DNA of 64,000 nt from Craspedostauros australis (taxonomy: Eukaryota > Bacillariophyta > Bacillariophyceae > Mastogloiales > Achnanthaceae), in the NCBI GenBank assembly GCA_026770025.1, contig JAMXDE010000010.1, forward strand, positions 496,001 through 560,000. The letters are read 5' to 3'. The translations under genes were made by a program, and so were the position numbers. Every line of letters begins with the position of its first letter. The first letter of the stretch is position 1. This document shows, one piece after another, positions 34,964-44,400 of the stretch. The notes under the pieces were generated by a model, which saw only the letters and a list, made by a program, of their open reading frames with translations, had not been told where the DNA came from and did not search any database.

Positions 34964-36673
34964 CCTTGCCTTCGTGCTACTGTTTGGTGTTGCTGCTCTC
35001 AGTTGCACTTTGCCCGTCTGATGTTGTCGGCTTCTTTGCCTATGTCGCTTGAGAGGATCGTGCACAGAGCAAGAGAGTGTCGGAATAGCTGATCCTGCTG
35101 CGCGGCCGCGTCCCGTTCGTACACTTGGCTTCGGTGGGGCGAGATGATCGTCGCAACGTCACGTTCGAGTATGGCATGTACAGGTCCCAGTGAGGCTGCC
35201 AGCGATGCTTTGCGAATAGCTCACCCTTGTGTTCCAGGAGAGTGCGAGTTTAGCTCGTATAGTGGGGAGAGTGTCGAACACGGCGGTGAGTTGTTCTCTT
35301 GTTGTGTTGCTGGGCGATTTCGTGGTTGCTTTGACGTTGTTTCTCCCGACACCGAATCGCTTCTCTCTCTTTGTCTCTCCCTGACAGGCACACACACACC
35401 TGCATGCACCAACAAACACAAACACAGAGAGAGAGAAGGAAATGGAGCTCGAACACGAGCAGACAAACAAAAGGAGGGGCAAAAGAGAGCCAGACGATCA
35501 TTCGTTTCGGCGAAATCTCAATGGATGCTGGAGCTGGAATACAAAATATTCATGCATTAATATATTTATACTCACAGTCCGGTTGGCGCCTGCAATGGTG
35601 TCTGGCATCTAACTGTTTCAAACAGCCTGACACCAACAGACTGACACAAGAACATGTGTGTCCCATGAGCAGTTCCGCGCCGAGGCTGGCGGACGTCATG
35701 TGCATCCGACAATCGGCGATCCAACTGTTGGCTGCTCACAATTCCGTTCTTCCGTTAGGCTCCTCCTGCTTTCCCACATGAAGATACCATCGATGGCAGT
35801 GATGGAGGAGCATACGATCGGTTGTGTTCAGCGCCACTTCCGTGATGTGCGAGAAGAACGAATGGATGAACGAACGAACGAACGAACGGACGACGACAAT
35901 GAACGAATGAATGAATGAATTAATCAATCAATCAATCAGAGGAGGAGCAGAGTGCAATGGCTCTCTCCGGTCCACTCTCCCAGCACTCTGCGCGATGCTG
36001 CGATCCGCTCTCCTCTGTCCGTTTTCCGACCAATTGCTCTCCATTCTTCTTCTCGTCAGCGTACCCCAACGACAGCACCTACTCTCTTGCAGGTGGATAT
36101 TTCCAAGGCCCAAGTTTGTGACAATCAACGACAGCCGCGGTGAGAAGGACATCACGACCATTCCTGCCATCCGCACACAAGGACATCGCGAGGCGAACCA
36201 ACATCAGATCGCAGAGCACCAGAAGGCGAAGAACTGGAACCACTCAGGATTGCCGTCTCCCCCCCCAGGCAACGTTCCGCTCCTGCTTATACCCGGGCTC
36301 CTGCCAGAACGCGACGACCAGTCCACACCATCGCCAGCACCACCAATACCAGCGCGAACGCTGTCGCTGCCGTCATCGTTGTTGTCGTCGATCGGAAATT
36401 CGTTCACATCTCTTTGCAGTGCAGAACCGTGAAGTGCGACAGCGCAACCGTGGAGGCATACGCACACGTGCACGCATTCACTGACTCTCCATCGACCAAA
36501 CGGAGCTGCGATCACTCGAAGGACCGGAGACGACTCGTCGAAACGAACCAGGCAGTTCCAACCCTGATTGTAGTGTTGCTGGCTTGCAGACAGTACTCGA
36601 ATCGAGACCTGCTCAATCGAAGCGGCTCAGTTGGCGTTTTCACGTTGCGAACTTGAACTTCGTCCAACTGAAG
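34964..36673. promoter_or_regulatory. Divergent spacer, membrane protein / LRR protein
   Basis: These 1.7 kb separate two divergently transcribed genes for predicted surface or secreted proteins and must contain both promoters. Tetranucleotide runs occur at 35862-35938 (gaac, gaat and atca units). Open frames here (for example 35911-36432 plus) have compositional but no family support. Confidence 0.45.
35862..35938. repeat. Tetranucleotide microsatellite cluster
   Basis: Successive runs of gaac, then gaat, then atca units in the divergent spacer upstream of the LRR gene. Confidence 0.85.
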
Positions 36674-39600
36674 ATGAAAGGAACATGGGCCTTGCTGCCG
36701 GTGCTGGTCGCCTCTTGCTCAGCGGCAGCCTCATACGGGCAAGGCGATAAGAGATTGGGAGGCATCCGTGAACAACTGGTACATCGCGGAGATGCGACGA
36801 AAGCAACAGGAGAAACTGCCGCTATCGCCACAGCGTCTATGTCAGCTGAACTGGTGAGGGACGATGCGGAGCGAGATTTGGCGGCAGAAAGCACTGAGAC
36901 GACAGAATTCTGGAATTCATTTGTGGAGGGACGCCTCAGCATGGAGGAAACTCCAGGGCCAAGCACAGCTCCGAGCACCAACCCAAGTACGACACCAAGT
37001 GTAACTCCAAGCAATCGTCCAAGCGCTGTACCGAGCGGAACACCGAGTAATCATCCAAGCGTCTCGCCAAGCACGAATCCCAGCTCGGCGCCCAGCACCA
37101 AACCAAGTGTGGCACCAAGCACAACTCCAAGCGCTGTACCGAGCGGAACACCGAGTAATCATCCAAGCGTCTCGCCAAGCACGAACCCCAGTTCGGTGCC
37201 CAGCACCAAACCAAGTGTGGCACCAAGCACAACTCCAAGTGCTGTACCGAGCGGAACCCCGAGTTTCCAACCAAGCGCAAATCCAAGCGGAACGCCAAGT
37301 AGATTGCCCAGCGCGATGCCGAGCTCTGATCCATCCAGCACGCCAAGTGAAACTGCTTTGGAACCAACAGCCACACCCACCAGAGACGAGATAGGAAACA
37401 TCACGGGGATGCCTTCGCATCTGCCATCTACGGTGCCTACCTCCACCGATTCACAGATGCCATCCGTGGTACCATCCGCCCAACCATCTCAGGATCCGTC
37501 AGAGAACCCATCAGCAGTCCCATCTGAAACACCATCGATCACTGACGCAACAGAATTTCCCACGGTCAACGTGACGACACAGGTGACAGACACGCCGTCC
37601 ATCAAATCGTCGGATACACCCTCTGCTACACCCTCGTCCACACCGTCGATCACGCCCTCTGCTGCACCTTCATCGGTGCCATCCGGTGAACCGTCTGGGG
37701 CACCGACGCAGGCTTCGCAGCGCCCGTCGTCGGAACCCTCGAGCAGCCCAACCGCGGCACCCCAGGTACCATCAAACGTTCCGTCCGAAATGCCTTCGTT
37801 TGCGCCTGTACCGGATCAAACACCGAGTCCGACCACTCAACCGTCGGCTCAACCATCCTTGCGCCCATCTGCGTCACCCTCAACCGAACCGTCAGGACAT
37901 CCGTCCACCTCGCCATCCGGGCACCCGTCTCAGAATCCCAGCACGATGCCGAGTGCATCTCCGTCGGCACACCCATCGCAGAACCCAAGCGCGATTCCAA
38001 GTTCGTCGCCGTCGTTCGTGCCATCTGCACCGCCAAGTCTCACTGACAGTGTGTCGCCGTCAGGAAGCCCCTCCGTGACGCCATCTGCTTTCCCGAGTTC
38101 CAATCCCAGCGCAGTTCCCAGCCCAAGTCCCAGCTCATCTCCTTCCCAGGCGCCCGTCACAGCATCTCCGACGTTCATGCCTGTTCCAGACGCAACCCCC
38201 AGGCCCACGATGCAACCGAGCGAAAGTCCCAGCTCGATTCCCAGCATGGCGCCATCAAGCACACCGACCTCGGCGCCAACGTCCAATCCAACGGCGAGTC
38301 CCACAAGCGTGCCAACATCGCAGCCAACCAGCACGCCAACGTCCAACCCAACATCTAGTCCGACAAGTGCACCGACGTCGAGTCCCACCTTGTCACCCTC
38401 TAGCCAACCAAGCAGGGACCCAACAAGCAATCCGACCTCAGCACCAACCAGCTCACCCACGACTGCACCAACAAGCAACCCAACTTCGAGTCCCACATCG
38501 GTACCGTCTGTCCAACTGAGCAGCGCTCCAACAAGCAATCCGACTTCAGCGCCAACCAGCTCACCCACAAGTGCACCCACGAGCAACCCAACTTCGGGTC
38601 CAACCAGCGCTCCAACAAGCAATCCGACCTCAGCGCCAACCAGCTCACCCACAAGTGCGCCCACGAGCAACCCAACCAGCAACCCAACTTCGAGTCCCAC
38701 ATCGGTACCGTCTGTCCAACTAAGCAGCGCTCCAACAAGCAATCCGACTTCAGCGCCAACCAGCTCGCCCACAAGTGCACCCACGAGCAACCCGACTTCG
38801 ACTCCAACCAGCGCGCCAACGCCGCAGCCAACAAGCAATCCGACTTCAGCGCCAACCAGCTCACCCACAAGTGCACCCACGAGCAACCCGACTTCGACTC
38901 CAACCAGCAACCCCACAAGCAATCCCACCTCAGCGCCAACCAGCTCGCCCACAAGTGCACCCACGAGCAACCCGACTTCGACTCCAACCAGCAACCCCAC
39001 AAGCGCACCCACGAGCCAACCGACATCACGTCCAACCAGTGCACCGACCAGCCAACCCACTTCAAGCCCCACAATACGGCCGTCCAGCCAACCGTCTCGT
39101 CAGCCAACCGCTATCCCAACTTCGATCCCGACGCAGCTTCCATCATCCACGCCTACCACGCTGCCGGTCCGAGACCGGTTGATTCCGTTTGTGCTGCAGG
39201 GTGGCAACGAATTCAATGACCCAGACTCTTACCAATCTAGGGCGTTGGAGCAGACCAGACTTCAGAATGGGATCCAGAACACCCAGGACTTCGAACTTGT
39301 GGCTTTCTACACGCTGAATTGCATCTTTCAGGCCACAAACGCCCAGGACAACCCTCTCGACGAGGTGGTCGACCCTCTCGGGTGGATCACGAGCTTCGGC
39401 TGGGAGGACACAGTGTTCAACTACTGTATATGGTTTGGTGTCACTTGTGACTTTGACGGTTTCGTGACGAGGATCAAACTTGACGATAACTTCCTGACCG
39501 GAACATGGCCCAGAGAGATCGTGTTGCTTTCGGTAGGCGGACCGTTCTCGCTCCCCGATCCAACCCCCGGAGGCAAGCTCGAAGCCGTCGACTTGTTCGG

Positions 39601-40740
39601 AAACAGGGGACTGTACAGCATTGATCACTCCTGGATCACCGACATGGGCCCCAACTTCAGTAAGTGGAAATCAGCGCTCCCAATTTGCATCCGAACGTGA
39701 TCCAGAAGCGGCCCTAGCCCCACGCAATGATACGGCTCTGCTCACGTTGTACGGCTGGTCTTGAACTCAACAGCGCGCCACTATCTCACGATCTTTCGGC
39801 CCACTCTTTCGTAAACCATTCGCACATCCCAACATCAATGTCAACGTCGATTGCGGCTCGCCGTGTCGCACCCAAACACACACGGAACCAACAACAGGAG
39901 AAGCATTCTTCGGATCGACTTCGTTCACTGGCCTCCTTCCAAAGCTACCATCAGGCTTGACACAACTCGACGCATTCAACAGTCGTATCACCGGAGGGTT
40001 CACCAACAGCAACTTCGAGGACGCGACATCGCTGCTTTTTCTGAGGCTCACCGGAACGTCGCTGAACTCGACGATTCCCATCACGTTGTCCACGCTGGCG
40101 AGTCTCAGGTTCTTCTACATCCAAGATGCCTTCGTGGAAACAGACTTCGCCTTCCTTCCTGGGATGGATGCATTGGAGGAATTCTGGATTGACAGCAACA
40201 ATCTCGGCGGAAATCTTCCAGTCGCCATCACCGAACTTCCATCCTTCATCTCCTTCTCGATCACGTCCTGCCAAATCGTTGGCCCTCTCGATCCTGCCTT
40301 CGGTTCGTTCGCGGACCTCAGCTTCAAAAATCTGTTTCTGTACGACAATAAGCTTTCAGGGATCATCCCAACTGAGATGGGTGGCAACAGCCGAGTCGAG
40401 CGCTACCGTTTCGAGGGCAACGACTTCACAGGTTCGATGCCGGAGTCGGTGAGCAACTTGCGAGCCATCCGAGAGCTCGGAGTGGATTGTGCGGAGGTTG
40501 TGGTAAGTTTCAACGCGCGGGGGAGCTGCGACGGCAGGAGTCTCCTCCATCTCCGGACTGTCAACTGGAGATGTCTGCGGATCATTTTTTGTCGGCGTGA
40601 CTTGTGTTTTGCAGTTCGCGCAAGCACTCTCTGCCTGTCTCGATGTTATCAAATCGTTTGAAGTACGATGCTCTGCTCGGTTCCAACATACCTGCCCGTA
40701 CGTTCCACCCAAACCTCTGGCTCACAGCAACTGCAACTGA
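36674..40740 (+). CDS. PS/PT-stalk leucine-rich-repeat surface protein (three exons, last one tentative)
   Basis: I model join(36674..39659, 39898..40502, 40615..40740), about 1238 residues. The ATG gives MKGTWALLPVLVASCSAAAS, a signal peptide; a longer frame upstream starts with TTG and is unlikely. From residue about 96 to 832 the protein is a tandem of four-residue units PSxx, then PTSx, expected to be an extended, heavily O-glycosylated stalk. Next come an LRR N-terminal cap (FNYCIWFGVTCDFDGFV) and several LRRs, joined by a gtaagt donor at 39660 and an acaacag acceptor, phase 1, restoring MGPNFREAFFGSTSFTG. The second intron (gtaagt at 40503, gcag at 40614) leads to a short cysteine-containing tail ending at TGA 40738-40740; this end is uncertain. 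No transmembrane helix is seen, so it is probably secreted or wall-bound. Confidence 0.8.
36961..39170 (+). repeat. Coding minisatellite of 12-nt PS/PT units
   Basis: Degenerate 12-nt units encode PSxx (36961-38240) and then PTSx (38260-39110). In the second part larger blocks recur, such as the stretches around 38520, 38700 and 38820 that share SNPTSAPTSSPTSAPTSNPT. The block structure indicates expansion by unequal exchange or slippage. Codon choice within a unit varies in the first half and is more uniform in the second, suggesting that the PTS half expanded more recently. Confidence 0.9.
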
Positions 40741-41852
40741 TGCATTCTTTAACTCCCCCATGAATCCAAACGGTGGCGACTATCTCGCCGCTGTGGATAA
40801 CCGCACTATACTTCACTCCCAATGAACTCGCATCGACAGTGTCCGTTCTGCACGTGCTGTGACTTGGCAGAATGTGCTGCGCTGTCCACACTCTAGATCT
40901 GCAACAGTCATCGTCCAGGTCATATCTCTGCCTCATGGGAATTTGAAAGGGGGGCATGTACATGGTGTGGAGTTCGATTTACTAGTCGTACTTGTGCTGT
41001 CATCCTGTCCCGTGCAACGTGGATACGGAATGCAGCAGCAACAACAACAACAACGCCACTGCGGTGCTCACCAGGAGAGTGCAACATCTCAGCACCTGCA
41101 CCGAGGAAGGATGCGATCATCGCTGGAACAAGTGACCATCATGGACGATCAACACCGTCCTCACTACGAGCAGACTACTCCAAGAGCGTGCCACACGACC
41201 GAGCCCAACTCTGCAAATACTCTCGTACATCCTCATAGAGTACCAAACTCCACCCGTACTCTTCATCATATTGTTTATAACAAATCATTCAATCGAAGAG
41301 AATGGTGGCCGTAGTCTGTCATCGCGAATCTCCTAGTTCGAATGTGTGAGTGCGGAGTGGAGTGGAGTGCTGTTAACCACTATGGTGCTCTGCTCCATGA
41401 CACTTTGGACTTTCCAACAATAGACAGAGCAGTCTACTACTATGTGTAAAAAGCGCACTCCTTGTGGGGACTCTAAAGCTTTGATAGTACGCGTGGATTA
41501 CGTACACCCAGATACGGGCAGATCATGGCTACGAGTTCGGAGACGACCACGAGCAAACTGTGATGGCGCCTGACGAAACTCGGAGAAGGAAACAAAAATG
41601 TGAGGAACATGCCCCGAGAACACCCACGAATGTGCCAGACAAAAGCACAAGACGACACCAATGCCTTGCGCGTCCTCGTACGCGTGCGAGCAGTCGCACA
41701 CACCACTGCACAAAAAGGAAGCAACGCAAGGCACAAACAAAGTCTCTATTGCAAGTGCAAACGCAACCACGCTCCGCTGCAGTACAAGCGAACCAGTTTC
41801 CATTTCGCAGGAGAATAGCTCGCACTCGAAGCGACGCCACATTGCACACGCA
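40741..41852. other. Spacer between LRR and TTC1-like genes
   Basis: About 1.1 kb. It has a cag/caa run at 41030-41052 and several gtact/gagta words near 41211-41260. A frame open from 41661 is continuous with the TTC1-like gene, but its first 64 codons look non-coding. No other gene is supported. Confidence 0.45.
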
Positions 41853-42992
41853 ATGACTCCATCCACAAACAACGAAGCTCAGATGGAGTTCGATTCCGAA
41901 GGCTTCGACCTCGACGCTGTGCTGCAGGATCAACAAGGCAAAGCGCAAGGTGCGAACGATGGTGACGATGCTGATGTCGTGTACGAAGTTGGTGGGAAGG
42001 CATCCGCTTCATTACCGCCCGTGTCTGCGTCTGCACATGCACCAAAAGCAACGGAAGCGGCGAGCTGTGACAAGGCGCAGGACGGTCGGAGCAACGACAG
42101 TGACAACGGCAACGGCAATGTCAAAGGCGAAGCCCCCTGCGAGGAACAAAAGGAGGACGAAGTAACAGCTCCGACTTGGAAGGCAAGAGGCAACGCTTAC
42201 TTCCAACAAAGGCTCTATGAGGACGCTATCGACTCGTACACCAAGGCCATTCAAATCGCGTCGATGGACGCCGCAATTGCCATCGATATCGATGAGATAA
42301 TTGCATCGCAAATCCCCGGTGATGACGCCAATCAACCAATGGACGCCGACCAGGATGCTCTTGGACGCCGACTTCGCCCGAATGATCCATCAGGTCGAAA
42401 TCAGAAAGTCGAGCGTGGCAACTCAAACGACATGGAGGCCGATGCGACTAGTCCAAATGCGTCAGTAGAAGCAATCGACGACGGGAAGCGGAACGGACAC
42501 GACGACGGTGACGCTCACGAAAAACTTGGCGGCCAAGGTCAGGCACGCGCAGGATGGCATCGCTTGGTGGGGACGGACGCAGGCAATGAATTGGCTGTGT
42601 ACTTTGGAAACAGAGCAGCGGCTGCATTCAAGCTGGACCGAGTGGAGGATGTCATCCGAGACAGCTCAGTCGCTGTCTGTTTCAATCCGGGGTACGCCAA
42701 GGCATTCGTCCGTAGATCTGCGGCCCAGGAAAAGTTGGAAAAGACGGACCTAGCATTGCAGGATGCGCGGCAGGCCCAGCATCTCGAACCGCGCAATGCC
42801 GAGATAAAAGCACTCGTTGAGCGCCTCCAACGCGAAGAGGATGCGCGGATGGAAAAGCTGAAAGCTGAGACTCTGGGCAAACTGAAGGATCTGGGCAACA
42901 GCATCTTGGGAAACTTCGGGCTCAGCGTCGACAACTTCGAGGCTGTGAAGGATCCAACGACAGGAAGCTACAACATCAAATTCAATCAATAG
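41853..42992 (+). CDS. TTC1-like TPR protein with a long acidic insertion
   Basis: Starting at MTPSTNNEAQMEFDSEGFDL the product has 379 residues; an ATG at 41661 in the same frame would add 64 residues of no evident character. After an acidic N terminus, TPR 1 begins near residue 109 (WKARGNAYFQQRLYEDAIDS). About 110 low-complexity acidic and asparagine-rich residues follow. TPRs resume near residue 246 (NELAVYFGNRAAAAFKLDRV, then KAFVRRSAAQEKLEKTDLAL). The C terminus (NSILGNFGLSVDNFEAVKD and TGSYNIKF) matches the characteristic end of TTC1. TTC1 is an adaptor that binds Hsp90 and G-alpha subunits in animals. The insertion splits a helix pair and would loop out. Confidence 0.8.
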   Translation: MTPSTNNEAQMEFDSEGFDLDAVLQDQQGKAQGANDGDDADVVYEVGGKASASLPPVSASAHAPKATEAASCDKAQDGRSNDSDNGNGNVKGEAPCEEQKEDEVTAPTWKARGNAYFQQRLYEDAIDSYTKAIQIASMDAAIAIDIDEIIASQIPGDDANQPMDADQDALGRRLRPNDPSGRNQKVERGNSNDMEADATSPNASVEAIDDGKRNGHDDGDAHEKLGGQGQARAGWHRLVGTDAGNELAVYFGNRAAAAFKLDRVEDVIRDSSVAVCFNPGYAKAFVRRSAAQEKLEKTDLALQDARQAQHLEPRNAEIKALVERLQREEDARMEKLKAETLGKLKDLGNSILGNFGLSVDNFEAVKDPTTGSYNIKFNQ

Positions 42993-43212
42993 ACGCAAGC
43001 AAGCAAAACAAGCGCTGTGTTGCACATGGATGGTATGAGTTAGTATTCCGTGTCTTTTGCACGTTGTCAGGAGGATTGGCTGTCCTTCAACCGGTTTTGA
43101 CGCCGTTTGATGTTGAGAACAAAGCTGTATCAGACGATGATGTAACTGTAGTAGATTTGAAAGTAAGCTGTAAAGATTGTTTCTGATTGCTTGTTTTATG
43201 TGTTAAGCTTAC
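42993..43212. other. 3' flank of TTC1-like gene up to element D
   Basis: 220 bases with no gene. The presumed 3' untranslated region of the TTC1-like gene ends here; CTTAC at 43208-43212 would be the left target-site copy for element D if its inferred LTR is right. Confidence 0.4.
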
Positions 43213-43637
43213 TGTTGACAGGACGATCGAGTAAAAGGGCAGGGTTCATGCTGTCGTGCTTGAGCCGTTTGTGTTGTACATCAACATGTCGTGGTGGTTC
43301 GGCACATTCACAGCTGTTCAGCAGCTCCATCCGCAGAGCAGTACTTGATCCACAGGCATGGATATGCTTCAAGATGCCTGCAGGATTCGCAAGATGGTGA
43401 GCTGAACAGGTGGCGTGGTTACAGGAGCTGGAGGGTGAGCAGGGCATGGATTGTGGTTCAACTACACACCATGCGCGCGGTAGCCTTTCATTGCAGTATC
43501 GGGTTCGGATACCGGGTACCGTGTACGCAACATGGACGATTGAGTCCCGGATGGATCCCGGACCAAGTCTGTCCCAACTCTCCCTCTCGGCGTAGTGCGA
43601 AGCATGTCCCTGGAGTAAAAACCTCCATTGTTCGATC
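43213..43637 (-). repeat. Inferred 3' LTR of copia element D, major part
   Basis: On the plus strand this starts TGTTGACAGG. Joined across element C to the four bases AACA at 60421-60424 it ends TCGATCAACA, so the whole would have perfect TGTTGA...TCAACA ends and a length of about 429 bp. It lies downstream of the minus-strand pol of element D in transcription order. The partner LTR is outside the window, so this is an inference from the ends and position; the sequence before it is not clearly purine-rich. Confidence 0.5.
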
Positions 43638-43803
43638 TGTTGGCATACCCGTGGGCCTGACGAAGGACAGACAGTCCGCAAGGCCCTCACACAGGAGGAG
43701 ACACAGAGCCATCCGTCTCCTGTCCTCATAATTCCTCTCCGATCCTCATCCTACACACAGTATAACATCATAGCATCACACTATCACCCTCACGATACTG
43801 ACA
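43638..43803 (+). repeat. 5' LTR of element C
   Basis: 166 bp, TG...CA ends. Every base matches the 3' copy at 60250-60415. Left flank CGATC is one half of the target-site duplication. The 52 bases after it are the only part of the leader left of the DNA transposon. Confidence 0.9.
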
Positions 43804-43859
43804 GGTTCTGGCCTTTTCACGCTTTGCGTGTTTTGTAACCGACCTCTGCGTATGCTTAT

Positions 43860-43905
43860 GACCCACTCGAGTGAACGAAGGTGCAGTCGTGCCTGATCGT
43901 GACTT
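43860..43905 (+). repeat. Left terminal inverted repeat of the DNA transposon
   Basis: Pairs with 58719-58764 in inverted orientation. Identical blocks include GAGTGAACGAAGGTGCAGTC. Preceded by TTAT. Confidence 0.85.
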
Positions 43906-44132
43906 AAACTTTAACAAAATAAGTACATATTCGGAATCTACGTAAAATTTTGTCGAGGGATATTTAATTTAAAAATCGGGAGAGTTGTGGATCAAAAGTT
44001 ATAGACCTTGCAATAGTTTTGGTGTTCGGCCGTTGTAGACCTTCCTTAGACTTCGCCGGGTATGGCCAAAACTCGCTGATGATGTCACACCTGTTCCTAT
44101 TTTGAATTATTTTGTCGCTTGCAATCTGGTTC

Positions 44133-44266
44133 TGTTGGCATACGGTCGCAGACAGACGGTGCAGCAGCACACACCCATGGTCACAGCCTCTGCCAGATCG
44201 GAGATAATCACAATAATCACATCATCACACACACAACACATCACGTATCGTCTCCCGATCATCACA
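44133..44266 (+). repeat. 5' LTR of element A
   Basis: 134 bp, TGTTGGCATACGG...GATCATCACA. Identical to 50070-50203. The first 11 bases equal those of the LTR of element C. Confidence 0.95.
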
Positions 44267-44275
44267 GGTTATGAG
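44267..44275 (+). other. Putative half-tRNA primer-binding site of element A
   Basis: GGTTATGAG follows the 5' LTR with no gap. It is the exact complement of CTCATAACC, the anticodon-loop region (anticodon CAT) of initiator tRNA-Met in many eukaryotes. Drosophila copia and yeast Ty5 use such an internally cleaved initiator tRNA, so a half-tRNA primer is plausible. Confidence 0.6.
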
Positions 44276-44400
44276 GAAATAAGCTTTAAGGCTCATCCTG
44301 CTACTCTGTACCCTCTGCTGTTGTTGGAAATCCACATCCGCGCAGCTCCTTTCTTGCACTACTTCCTCGCTCTCTTTTCCGTATCCATTCTTCGCACGTC

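Noticed and set aside
35911-36432. 173-codon plus frame as a gene
   Set aside because: Simple-sequence start, no motif, and located in a promoter spacer.
37930-39072. Long minus-strand frame of repeated VGLLVGALVG-type residues
   Set aside because: It is the antisense of the PTSx minisatellite; a 12-nt periodic repeat keeps several frames open.
36961-39170. CRISPR-like or regulatory tandem array
   Set aside because: Units are 12-nt coding repeats in frame with a signal peptide and LRR domain; no spacers.
43638-43803. Solo LTR near TTC1
   Set aside because: Its left flank CGATC matches the right flank of the identical LTR at 60250-60415, so it is the 5' LTR of element C and not a solo remnant.
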